DNA from: Desulfofundulus thermobenzoicus
GTDB lineage: Bacteria > Bacillota > Desulfotomaculia > Desulfotomaculales > Desulfovirgulaceae
DNA: 62,633 nucleotides
Reading direction: 5' to 3'
Assembly: GCF_009428905.1 (NCBI RefSeq)
Contig: NZ_WHYR01000019.1
Coordinates: 1 to 62,633, forward strand
Shown here: positions 18,936 through 28,977 of the stretch, one piece after another
How the letters are laid out: the number at the start of each line of letters is the position of its first letter
Position numbering within the stretch: the first letter of the stretch is position 1
The notes under the pieces: model-generated
The model's input: only the letters and a program-made list of their open reading frames with translations
What the model was told of the DNA's origin: nothing
Databases searched by the model: none
Translations under genes and position numbers: made by a program

Positions 18936-20513
18936 TCAGCCGGCAACACAATCTGCGGGGGCACCCCTTTCCCCCTCTATCACTCCCTGCATGGCCAGAA
19001 ATATGGCCTCTTCCGTAAACCGTTCCCTCTGAAACTCCGCGATGATCCTTCCCCGGTACAGCACCAGAATCCTGTCACAAATCAACATCAAGTCGTCGAT
19101 CCCGGGGGAAGTGATAATTACACCTGCCGAATGGCTTAAATTTTCTTTGATAATGCGCAGGATGCTTTCCTTGGCCGCTATGTCCACCCCCTTGGTGGGC
19201 TCGTCCAAAAGATAAATCCGGGGCTCCGTGGCTAAAATGCGGCCAACAACCACTTTTTGTCTGTTACCGCCACTTAATTGACTGACCTCCTGCTCCGGCG
19301 CCGCCACCTTGATGCCCACCGACGAGATCAGTTGCTTCACCAGTTCCCCTTCCCTCCGGCCAACGATCACGAAAGCGCGGCTGATTTTTTTTAGAGCGTT
19401 TAAAATTAAATTGGCCCTGGTACTGAATGAAGGAATCAACCCTTCCATATCCCTATCTTCGGGCAGATAAGCGATGCCGGCCTTCAGGGCCTGGGACGGG
19501 CTGGCAAAACGGGTTCTTTTACCATCGATCCAGACCCAGCCTTCATCCACCGGATCTATCCCGATGATGCTTTTAAATATTTCCGTACGCCCGCTCCCCC
19601 TCAGTCCGGCCAGGCCCAGCACTTCCCCTCTTTGCAGCCTGATATTTATATGGTGAAAACAGCCTGCCCGTGTAAAATCCTCCAGCGAGAAGATCTCTTC
19701 CGTTACCCCATTTCGCCGGGAAAGGGAGTCGGTGACGGGTCCTTCGAAGACAGAATTTTCCCCGACAATTAAGGCGGAAAGTTTCTGCTTGTCCAGGCGG
19801 CGGCAATCTTCGGTGGCCACCGACCAGCCATCCCGGATTACCGTCACCCGATCACAAATTCTTAACAACTCGTCCGTCCGGTGGGAGATGAAAAGTATGG
19901 TTTTGCCCTCTTTCTTTTTTTCTTCTATAATCTTAAACAAAAGCTCCTGATCTTTCTGGGAAAGAGAAGCGGAAGCTTCGTCCAGAATGATAATCCTGGC
20001 GTTTTCCACAAAGCAGGCCCTTAAAATCAAAAGCAACTGCTGTTCACTAACGGAAAGATCCCGTGCGATCAACTGCAGGTTAAGATTAAGATTGACCCTT
20101 TCAAATATTTTCGCGGCCCTTTGCTTCATCTCCGCCCAGTCAACCTTCCCTTTACGGGAAAGATAATTGCCTACAAAAAGATTTTCCGCCACCGTAAAAT
20201 CCAGGATGACCTGGGGTTCCTGGGGAACAATGGCAATGCCCTCTTTTTTGGCCAGCTCACGGGTCAGGGCGTTAAAACTTTTGTTGTTTACCCTGATTAC
20301 CCCTTTTGTCGGGGCGGTAACCCCGGCTATAATCCCCACCAGGGTCGATTTTCCCGCCCCGTTTTTGCCAATTATTCCGTGCACTTCTCCTTTTTTAACA
20401 TCTAGATTTACTTTGTGCAGGGCGATTGTGCCCGGATAGATCTTGCAAATATCCTGCAGCACCAGCATACTGTCCTGGTTTTCATATTTGCTTTCCGAAC
20501 CTGTTTCGCGCAT
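18936..20513 (-). CDS. ABC transporter ATPase, RbsA-like with two nucleotide-binding domains
   Basis: The 525-residue protein holds two ABC domains. The first has Walker A GKNGAGKST and a divergent signature SVSEQQLLLI; the second has the usual degenerate Walker A (GLRGSGRTE) and signature QLSGGNRQK, followed by YLLDEPTKGVDIAAK. This arrangement is the hallmark of sugar importers of the ribose/galactose type. The ATG at 20513 has GGGAGG eight bases upstream, so the longer frame to 20576 is not used. It lies 97 bases after a HisD-family gene. Confidence 0.9.
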   Translation of the reverse strand: MRETGSESKYENQDSMLVLQDICKIYPGTIALHKVNLDVKKGEVHGIIGKNGAGKSTLVGIIAGVTAPTKGVIRVNNKSFNALTRELAKKEGIAIVPQEPQVILDFTVAENLFVGNYLSRKGKVDWAEMKQRAAKIFERVNLNLNLQLIARDLSVSEQQLLLILRACFVENARIIILDEASASLSQKDQELLFKIIEEKKKEGKTILFISHRTDELLRICDRVTVIRDGWSVATEDCRRLDKQKLSALIVGENSVFEGPVTDSLSRRNGVTEEIFSLEDFTRAGCFHHINIRLQRGEVLGLAGLRGSGRTEIFKSIIGIDPVDEGWVWIDGKRTRFASPSQALKAGIAYLPEDRDMEGLIPSFSTRANLILNALKKISRAFVIVGRREGELVKQLISSVGIKVAAPEQEVSQLSGGNRQKVVVGRILATEPRIYLLDEPTKGVDIAAKESILRIIKENLSHSAGVIITSPGIDDLMLICDRILVLYRGRIIAEFQRERFTEEAIFLAMQGVIEGERGAPADCVAG

Positions 20514-20609
20514 AGGAATATCCTCCCGTTTACTTATGCAGCCAGCGAACTGGAAATAGTGACGGCGTTTCCACATAAGTTTTGGTTTTATGGCAGCGGC
20601 TCGTTTTTT

Positions 20610-21863
20610 TCACTTTCTTATATCTGCGGAACGCCTGTGTGCCGCCAGGCCTTCCAGTCCGGCCAGGTACGAGCAGGTGTTGGCCAGGGCCGCAGCCCCT
20701 TCTTTATTCACCTTTTGGTATGAGAGGACCTTGATAAATGTACCCACCCAGACTCCGCCGGCAAAACGGGCGCATCCCATGGTAGGCAAAATATGGTTGG
20801 GGCCGGAAACGTAGTCCCCAAAGGCTACCGGGGCGTAATGGCCAATAAAGAGCGAACCGTAGTTATGCAACTTTTCCACCAGATCCTCATTGCATTTTGT
20901 TTGCAGTTGCAGGTGTTCCGGAGCGATGCTGTTGGCTATCTCCACCGCTTCTTCCAGGGTCTTTGCCAGTATGATCTGTCCGTTTTCTGCCCAGGTTTTC
21001 CGGGCCAGTGGGGCGGTTTCCAGGTTTTCCAGCTCTGCGGCGATATAATCCTGCACCGCCTCTGCCAGTGCCCGGCTGGTGGTCACCAGAATGGCTATGG
21101 ACGCCGGATCGTGTTCACATTTGGCCAGCAGATCTACGGCCACATAGCGGGGTGTAGCGGTTTCATCGGCAATTATGAGCACCTCGCTGGGACCGGCCAG
21201 CAAATCAATGCCCACCATGCCGGTCAGCTGTTTTTTGGCCTCCGTGACATACCTGTTTCCCGGACCGACAATCAAATCCACCCGGGGAACGGTGCCGGTC
21301 CCGTAAGCAAAGGCGCCGATGGCCTGGGCACCGCCCATGCAATAAATTTCATCGGCCCCGGCCATATCCATGGCCACCAGCACGGCCGGGTGTATGCCCC
21401 CATATTCCTTGTTCGGTGGTGAGCAGGCCGCAATCCGTTTTACTCCGGCCACCTTCGCCGGAATGATGGACATGAGCGCCGACGAAGGAAGGGGATAACG
21501 GCCGGCCGGCACATAAGCGCCGCAGGAGGAGACCGGAACCAGCCTGTGACCGAGGACGACGCCGGGCATAGGATTTATTTGCATGTCCTGCAGGCAATTT
21601 AACTGGTGCAGGGCAAAGTTTCTGATCTGGGCAGCGGCAAATTGCAAATGTTTGATGGTCTCCCGTTCAACCAGACCGTATGCCCGATCTATTTCTTCCC
21701 TTTGCACCCGCAAGCCGGTTAATTCCACCCCGTCATACCGGCGGGTTAAATCGAATAACGCTCTGTCCCCTTCCTGTTTGACGTGGTCAAGGATGGAAGC
21801 CACAACCTCCCCCACACCGTCCTTTTGCTGGCCGTTCCCACGGGCCTCCTTCAGTATAAGCAT
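20610..21863 (-). CDS. HisD-family NAD-dependent dehydrogenase (catabolic paralog)
   Basis: A 417-residue member of the histidinol dehydrogenase family: GPGNRYVTEAKK, GPSEVLIIADET, the catalytic Glu-His pair in SIAPEHLQL (316-317) and SGPNHILPT. Compared with E. coli HisD zinc ligands Gln259, His262, Asp360 and His419, the matching positions here are Lys248, His251, Asp350 and His409, so one ligand is replaced. The segment CGAYVPAGRYPLPSSALMS resembles HpsN-type paralogs that oxidise sulfopropanediol. No other his biosynthesis gene is nearby; the context is an importer and two other dehydrogenases. A catabolic alcohol or aldehyde oxidation is likely; the substrate is unknown. Confidence 0.78.
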   Translation of the reverse strand: MLILKEARGNGQQKDGVGEVVASILDHVKQEGDRALFDLTRRYDGVELTGLRVQREEIDRAYGLVERETIKHLQFAAAQIRNFALHQLNCLQDMQINPMPGVVLGHRLVPVSSCGAYVPAGRYPLPSSALMSIIPAKVAGVKRIAACSPPNKEYGGIHPAVLVAMDMAGADEIYCMGGAQAIGAFAYGTGTVPRVDLIVGPGNRYVTEAKKQLTGMVGIDLLAGPSEVLIIADETATPRYVAVDLLAKCEHDPASIAILVTTSRALAEAVQDYIAAELENLETAPLARKTWAENGQIILAKTLEEAVEIANSIAPEHLQLQTKCNEDLVEKLHNYGSLFIGHYAPVAFGDYVSGPNHILPTMGCARFAGGVWVGTFIKVLSYQKVNKEGAAALANTCSYLAGLEGLAAHRRSADIRK

Positions 21864-21880
21864 ACATAAACCTCCTTTAA

Positions 21881-21912
21881 TGGTCGTTGGTCGCAGTCAC
21901 TGGTCTTTGGCC
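21881..21912. repeat. heptanucleotide repeat tract
   Basis: Imperfect 7-base units (TGGTCGT, TGGTCGC, AGTCACT, GGTCTTT) sit just upstream of the HisD-family start. Confidence 0.65.
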
Positions 21913-22013
21913 ATACCGCATTTGCAGCGCCGCCGGCCCGGTCCCATTGCCCGCCGTGGTGCTATCCGGGCCAGCGTGCCTGGCGCCAGCCAGGTTCACT
22001 GAACATTACCCCG

Positions 22014-23006
22014 TCAAGGGGCCAGAAGCACCTTTAAGGCCCTTTTGTCCCGGGAAGTCAAAAGGGAAAAGGCCTGTTCCGCCTCCCTTAAAGGAAAAAC
22101 ATGGGAAATGATGCCGGTAACATTCACCCGGTTGCTGGATAATAATTCTATGGCAGTGCGTAAATCGGCAATATCATAGGCATTGCTGCCGGCTACACTG
22201 AGTTCCTTGGCAATCACTTCGTTAAAATCCAGTTCTACCTTCTGTTCGTACAACCCGGCCAGAATGAGCCTTCCTCCGGGTTTAAGCCATTTTACCGCCG
22301 CCCACAAAGTGTCCTTTACGCCCGCAGCCTCCACAACCACATCCACCTGGTCCGAACTCTGATGGGGGAAAGCACTCAGCACCCTGTCCGCCCCCAGCTT
22401 CCGGGCCACATCCAGCCTGGAGGAAGAAATATCCACCACGGTCACCCCGCCCGCGGGAGCAATCCCGGCCAGTATCAAAGTAAGCAGTCCAATGGGACCG
22501 GCCCCCACTATGCCTACAGAGGTGTTTGCCGAAAGACCGGCCTTTTGCACGACGTGCCAGGCCACTGCCAGGGGTTCCACCAGGGCAGCCAGGCGCAGGT
22601 CCAGATCAGGCGGCACCACCAGAAGCTTCTCCGGACTGATAACGATATACTCGGCAAAGCAACCGGGGGAAACCTCACCGATAAAGCCCAGATCCGGACA
22701 AAGGTTATCCAGTCCCCTCCGGCACCATTGACAGCTTCCGCAGGACACCCGCGGGTCCCCGATCACATGATCGCCCGGAGAAACTGCCGCCACCCCTTCC
22801 CCCACCTCCACAACAACCCCGGCAAATTCGTGGCCCATGGTCACAGGCGTGGACGTGACAAACATACCCTTTCGATAAACGTGCAGATCGGACCCGCAAA
22901 TACCGGCATAGGCGACCTTTACCAGCACTTCCCCCGGGGCGCACACCGGTTTTTCCACATTCTGGATCATGATATCTCCGGGGCCGTAAAAACGGAGAGC
23001 CAGCAA
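22014..23006 (-). CDS. zinc-dependent alcohol/polyol dehydrogenase
   Basis: A 330-residue medium-chain dehydrogenase/reductase. AGICGSDLHVY and GHEFAG supply the catalytic zinc site and CGSCQWCRRGLDNLC supplies the structural zinc cysteines; the Rossmann motif is GIVGAGPIGLL. The closest groups are sorbitol, threonine and 2,3-butanediol dehydrogenases. The TTG at 23006 follows GGGGGTGAAG. It lies between the SDR and the HisD-family gene and probably acts on the same hydroxylated substrate. Confidence 0.88.
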   Translation of the reverse strand: MLALRFYGPGDIMIQNVEKPVCAPGEVLVKVAYAGICGSDLHVYRKGMFVTSTPVTMGHEFAGVVVEVGEGVAAVSPGDHVIGDPRVSCGSCQWCRRGLDNLCPDLGFIGEVSPGCFAEYIVISPEKLLVVPPDLDLRLAALVEPLAVAWHVVQKAGLSANTSVGIVGAGPIGLLTLILAGIAPAGGVTVVDISSSRLDVARKLGADRVLSAFPHQSSDQVDVVVEAAGVKDTLWAAVKWLKPGGRLILAGLYEQKVELDFNEVIAKELSVAGSNAYDIADLRTAIELLSSNRVNVTGIISHVFPLREAEQAFSLLTSRDKRALKVLLAP

Positions 23007-23087
23007 AACACTTCACCCCCTGCTTATTAGCACCAAAGGACATCTTCCCGGATGGCCGATCCTTCAAGAACCGGCCATCAATCCATA

Positions 23088-23861
23088 TCAGCTGGCCAGC
23101 CAGCCGCCATCCACATAAATAATCTGACCGGTAATATAATCCGCACCGGGACCCGCCAGAAAAACAACCGTGGCTGCCAGATCGGCCGCCGTGCCGACAC
23201 GCCCCATGGGGATACGCTGCTCAATCCATTGCCGGTGTTCGGGATCCTGGAAAAAGGGTTCGGTCATCTCCGTGCGAAAATAGCCCGGCCCAATGGCATT
23301 AACCTGTATATTATAAGGGGCCAGCTCCACCGCCAGCGCCCGGGTGAATTGCAGGACGCCGCCCTTGGAAGCGCTGTAGACAGTGGAACCGGCAATACCG
23401 ATTTGACTGGCCAGGGAGCCGATATTGATGATTTTCCCCCTTCGCCGGCGGATCATATGGTTGGCCGCGGCCTGGGCCGTAAAGTAGAGCCCCTTGAGGT
23501 TCGTACCCATAATGGTATCGTAGTCCTTTTCGGCAACTTCCTGGATCCCTTTGGCAATCTCGGTACCCGCATTGTTTACCAGGATATCCAGACTGCCGTA
23601 ATCCTTTACCACCCGGTCAATGATCTCCCGCATCAACGCCGGCCGGGTAACATCGGCCGGAAAGGCCGTCGCCCGTCCGCCGTCCCGGTGAATTTGCGCC
23701 ACGGTCTTTTCCAGCGAATCAATCCTGCGCCCCACGCACACCACAAAGGCTCCGGCCGCGGCCAGCGCCGATGCGTAGCCGGCACCCAGCCCGCGGCCGG
23801 CACCGGTAACCAGTGCCACCCTTCCCTCCAAACCGAACCATTGCGTAAGCGAGCCTTGCAT
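23088..23861 (-). CDS. short-chain dehydrogenase/reductase (gluconate 5-dehydrogenase-like)
   Basis: A 257-residue classical SDR: cofactor motif VTGAGRGLGAGYA, ILVNNAGTE, catalytic Ser with YSASKGG, and the C-terminal ITGQIIYVDGGWLAS. The arginine after the first strand (VCVGRRIDSL) hints at NADP preference but is not proof. It shares a GTGATG junction with the AraC gene stop; the ATG at 23861 is chosen with GGGAGGG six bases upstream. It probably interconverts hydroxy and keto forms of the imported compound. Confidence 0.88.
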   Translation of the reverse strand: MQGSLTQWFGLEGRVALVTGAGRGLGAGYASALAAAGAFVVCVGRRIDSLEKTVAQIHRDGGRATAFPADVTRPALMREIIDRVVKDYGSLDILVNNAGTEIAKGIQEVAEKDYDTIMGTNLKGLYFTAQAAANHMIRRRRGKIINIGSLASQIGIAGSTVYSASKGGVLQFTRALAVELAPYNIQVNAIGPGYFRTEMTEPFFQDPEHRQWIEQRIPMGRVGTAADLAATVVFLAGPGADYITGQIIYVDGGWLAS

Positions 23862-25033
23862 CACAAACCCTCCCGAAATTTTGAGTTGACAAAACGGCTG
23901 CGGTATTCGCTGGGGGAAACGCCCACATGACGGCGAAATACCCGGCTGAAGTAATTGGGATCGGCATATCCCACCGCACCGGCTATCTGGCTGACCGGCT
24001 GATCGCTGCGCACCAGCAGTTCCCTGGCCGCCTGCAACCTTAAACCGGTGAGGTAGTCCATTACCGTAACGCCCGTGACCTGTTTGAAGAGGCGGCTGAA
24101 ATAAAAAGGGCTCAAAAACTGCTGCCGGGCAATTTGGGCCAGGGAAAGATCCTCGGCAAAGTGTTCGGACAGGAACTGTTTGGCCCTTTCAATTACCTGC
24201 ACTTCATCGGCCGGCGGAGTGACCCCAAAAACCTCCCCGCAAATCATTTCCCATATTGCCTCCAGTTGCTTCTGATCCCGGGCTACCTGCATCTGCTGCA
24301 CCCACTCCAGACCATAGCGGAACAAAACCCCCGGATCCCGGCCCGTTTCCATACACGCCCCCATTACCGCAGCCATAAACTCCAGCACCACTATCTTCAG
24401 GTGATTAACATCCGTCGCCGGTGTACCAATAATTTTCTCACGCATATTTTTCATCATCTGCCGCGCCGGTTCCACTTCACCGTTGACAATAGCCCGGCGC
24501 AGGTTTACCAATTGTTCGGTGGAGAAAAGGTGCGGGTCCGCCGATTCAAAATAATAAATAGCCGGCTCCCCACCCGTTCCCCTGTGTGTCAAGGCCTGGA
24601 CGGCCTCCCGGTAGGACAGGGTGAGATGGCGCATATCGCCGTAAGGACGGCCCACCCCCACCACAAAGCCGGCACCCAGGCACTGTTCCAGCTGCTCTTT
24701 GGCCTCAACCAACCGGGACAGATCCTCCCCCGGGTCACCCCAGTGACGGCTGTTGATCAGCAAGGCCATCCCTTCGGCAACAAAGCAATACAGGCCGCCG
24801 TCACCAACAATTTCATCGAAGGCCTGTTCTATTTTTTTGCGCAGGGAAATTTTCCACAGTTCACTTCTCTGGTGCAATTCCCGAGCATCATATGTTTCCC
24901 ACAGGGTCACATAGTTGGGCGGGTTTTCTATTCCCGAGCGCCTGGTCATTTCCCAGAGTTCCCTTAGATTTTCCACAATGCCAAAAAGCAGGCTGTAGGC
25001 CAGTTCCCGCCGCCGGCCCTTGCTCTCACCCAT
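23861..25033 (-). CDS. AraC-family transcriptional regulator
   Basis: A 390-residue regulator. The N-terminal part contains a segment (VGVGRPYGDMRHLTLSYREAVQAL) also found in the sensor part of YesN/CdaR-type regulators. The last 100 residues form the AraC double helix-turn-helix (LSLAQIARQQFLSPFYFSRLFKQVTG and VSQIAGAVGYADPNYFSRVFRRHVG). The ATG at 25033 has GGAGG eight bases upstream. It is embedded in the cluster and coupled to the SDR gene, so it probably controls these catabolic genes in response to their substrate. Confidence 0.88.
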   Translation of the reverse strand: MGESKGRRRELAYSLLFGIVENLRELWEMTRRSGIENPPNYVTLWETYDARELHQRSELWKISLRKKIEQAFDEIVGDGGLYCFVAEGMALLINSRHWGDPGEDLSRLVEAKEQLEQCLGAGFVVGVGRPYGDMRHLTLSYREAVQALTHRGTGGEPAIYYFESADPHLFSTEQLVNLRRAIVNGEVEPARQMMKNMREKIIGTPATDVNHLKIVVLEFMAAVMGACMETGRDPGVLFRYGLEWVQQMQVARDQKQLEAIWEMICGEVFGVTPPADEVQVIERAKQFLSEHFAEDLSLAQIARQQFLSPFYFSRLFKQVTGVTVMDYLTGLRLQAARELLVRSDQPVSQIAGAVGYADPNYFSRVFRRHVGVSPSEYRSRFVNSKFREGL

Positions 25034-25053
25034 AGCCCCTGCCTCCACCCGTT

Positions 25054-26652
<1,599 letters not shown>

Positions 26653-26793
26653 AAGGACATCCTCCCCTAAATGATCATGGATTGTTGGTCGTTAGCTTAA
26701 AAAGAATTAGTGATGCTTATTCCAGAAATAACCACTAATTTTAATCGCCTCTAAAAGAAAAGATCGTTTTTACAGGACACACCCGGAAAAAGT

Positions 26794-26825
26794 GCGTTGA
26801 TCGTTGGACGTTGGGCGTCGGACGG
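26794..26825. repeat. heptanucleotide repeat tract
   Basis: Imperfect units TGATCGT, TGGACGT, TGGGCGT, CGGACGG; a shorter related tract lies at 26681-26696. Both are in the 180-base gap before the second urocanase gene. Confidence 0.65.
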
Positions 26826-26838
26826 AAATTCTGATCAT

Positions 26839-27255
26839 TCAGTCCCGGTTGATGATCAAACGCCCCTCCTGGGCATCAACCAGAACATGATCATTATTTT
26901 TCACGTTCTGGTAAAAACCGGGATCGACCCGATCCACCAAAGGTATATCCATGATTATGGCCGAAGTGACCAGCACCGTGTCCGGATGCTGGATAACCAG
27001 CGCTTTGGGCGCATTCCCTTTCATGGCCAGCTGGTACAGGCCATCCGCCTGGACCACGGAACTGCCCTTACCCCCCGGAAAGACCAGTATTTTGCCGCCG
27101 ACGCTTTCCCCTTCCAGGGGGTGCCCCTTTTCAATGACTTTCCCCGTTTCCGGTTCGCATAGATAAAAACAAATATCCGCACCGGAAATCAGAACGGGAC
27201 CGCCGGCCCTTCCCCGGCAGATGGGATGACAGGAAAACTCCCGGCTTTCTTTCAT
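26839..27255 (-). CDS. aconitase X small (swivel, DUF126) subunit
   Basis: A 138-residue protein with the swiveling-domain motifs of aconitase X: a P-[I/L]-C-x-G-R-type segment (HPICRGRAGGPVLIS), GGKILVFPGGKGSS, ALVIQHPDTVLVTSAII and VDRVDP. It completes the active site of the large subunit. Its ATG overlaps the stop of the large-subunit gene (27252-27255). Aconitase X enzymes dehydrate hydroxy acids; characterised members act on cis-3-hydroxyproline or mevalonate 5-phosphate. Confidence 0.85.
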   Translation of the reverse strand: MKESREFSCHPICRGRAGGPVLISGADICFYLCEPETGKVIEKGHPLEGESVGGKILVFPGGKGSSVVQADGLYQLAMKGNAPKALVIQHPDTVLVTSAIIMDIPLVDRVDPGFYQNVKNNDHVLVDAQEGRLIINRD

Positions 27256-28451
27256 TCCACTTCCCCCTTTATAGCGGCCCGCACACAATCGGTTATGCTA
27301 CGCAAAACAAAGGACATGCCCCGCCTGCGGGCGTAATAGGCGCCCTTTAACGAATCGGTCACGCCCACCTTTCCCTCCAGAAAACGCCAGCAGGGCTGGT
27401 CGATGCAGGTATCCTCCACTATGTAACCACCGGCCTTTTCAATAATGGAAAGCAACCCCGTCCGCCGGGCCAGTTCCCTGGTGGTGGAAGAGGTCATAAC
27501 CCAGAGGGGGGATTTCAACTGCTCCCCCTCCAGCAGGCGGGCGATGTGCCGGACCTGGTGCAACGTGAGATGGGGACAGCCGAACAGGGCAAAATCAATT
27601 TTCCCCGGCGGGCAGGACAGGGAATCCCTCACCTCATCCAGATCCCTGCGGCTGATGGTGACCTCCCTTAAGGGAGCGCGCCCGCCAAGGGCGGCCTCCA
27701 GAGCCGGTGCTTCCGGAGTGATGCCCACCACGTGATACATACCGTAAGCCCCGGCGGTGTTCAGCTCTGCGCCCAGGTTCATCAATGCCTCCGGAGTGGC
27801 CCCGGAAATGCCGGTAAAAACCGGCACACCGTGACCGATTTTGGGGGCACAATAGCCCAGCAGACGGAAATCAAAGTCGTCCCCCATTTCCGCCTCCACC
27901 CTGACCAGGATGTTACCCAACCGGTTTTCGGGCAATAGCAATCCGTATAAAGGAACACGGCCGGTAACGGCGGCGCAGAGGGCGCTCTGGGCGGATTCCC
28001 GGTTGCTCCGGGCGCCCCAGACGGCATTTACATAGGGAGTGGCGCTGGACTCGGAAAAAGCCACTATTTCCCCCTGGCGAGGGATATTTTCCATCAGATA
28101 GGGGGTACAGCTAAAGCTCAATGTGGCTCCGATTTGACGGTAGGCCTTCCTGGTTCTGGAGATCATCTCCATATCCTGGCCGGTAAGATCCGTTTTATCC
28201 AGAAAATACTCCAGGTGGAAACCGGGATTCACCGTAGGTGATACCCGGCAGCGGGCGCCGGCCTGCAGCAATTTTTCCACAAACCATAAATCCGCCTCCT
28301 GGTTGCTCAGTGCCACATGGGCCCGGCCAATCTCCACCATGCGTTCGGCATCAAAGGCCTCTCCCAGGGCTACCTGAACGCGCATGGCCAGGGCCACCCC
28401 TTCCCCGTATTTTCCATCCAGCATCTCCCGTTCAACGGATGTCAAATACAC
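27252..28451 (-). CDS. aconitase X catalytic (DUF521) subunit
   Basis: The 399-residue product contains the conserved aconitase X segments SFSCTPYLMENIP, AFSESSATPYVNAVWGARSNRE, GCPHLTLHQV and a C-terminal VEDTCIDQPCW, whose cysteines can bind an iron-sulfur cluster. It is predicted to be a hydro-lyase on a small hydroxylated acid. Being the first gene after a 526-base gap (28452-28977) that contains the hutH terminator, it probably opens a separate operon running down to the ABC transporter genes; I could not find a clear promoter there. Confidence 0.87.
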   Translation of the reverse strand: MYLTSVEREMLDGKYGEGVALAMRVQVALGEAFDAERMVEIGRAHVALSNQEADLWFVEKLLQAGARCRVSPTVNPGFHLEYFLDKTDLTGQDMEMISRTRKAYRQIGATLSFSCTPYLMENIPRQGEIVAFSESSATPYVNAVWGARSNRESAQSALCAAVTGRVPLYGLLLPENRLGNILVRVEAEMGDDFDFRLLGYCAPKIGHGVPVFTGISGATPEALMNLGAELNTAGAYGMYHVVGITPEAPALEAALGGRAPLREVTISRRDLDEVRDSLSCPPGKIDFALFGCPHLTLHQVRHIARLLEGEQLKSPLWVMTSSTTRELARRTGLLSIIEKAGGYIVEDTCIDQPCWRFLEGKVGVTDSLKGAYYARRRGMSFVLRSITDCVRAAIKGEVE

Positions 28452-28635
28452 GTATTACACCCCTTCCTGTCCAAACTGGCTAACTGTACCGGCGCAAACG
28501 TTAAATTCCGCAGCTTTCCCACCATACTTAATAATCAATTTTAAAATGGGTTTCCCATTAATGGAAATGACTCATTGAATTATTAAGAAGTTAAAGTTCA
28601 GCAGGCTACGTTTGTTTCTCATAGAAACAAAAAGA

Positions 28636-28684
28636 CGCTTTGAAGCTGCAGCACATCGGCCACATCGCCTGATGTTTCAAAGCG
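28636..28684 (-). terminator. terminator of hutH
   Basis: Minus-strand CGCTTTGAA pairs with TTCAAAGCG, with inner ACATC/GATGT pairs, followed by TCTTTTTG. An AT-rich palindrome (TTTGTTTCT / AGAAACAAA, about 28610-28630) abuts it. The rest of the 28452-28977 gap shows no gene. Confidence 0.75.
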
Positions 28685-28977
28685 CCGTTGCATTCTGTAT
28701 TTTAACTATTAAGGAAAGAGAATGATCAGGTGAGCGGGAAAAGTTAACTTGTACGCAAATACTCCATAAAACCATTTTGCCAGGATTTGGTGCGGCAGTG
28801 CAGTAAATGCAAAAGCAAAGAACAAAACTAACCGGTAAAAGCTACTATATCCAAACCGGATTTACTGATTGCTGGTTTACTGAATGCTACCATAGTTATT
28901 TTTTCTATATCCATTTTCTCTTTCCTCTAAAAATTTTTGCTCTGGTAGCACAATCTTGCCAAACCTTTACCGCCGCT

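Noticed and set aside
20610..21863. Canonical histidinol dehydrogenase of histidine biosynthesis
   Set aside because: One zinc ligand is replaced, the N-terminal region resembles catabolic paralogs, and the neighbours are transport and degradation genes.
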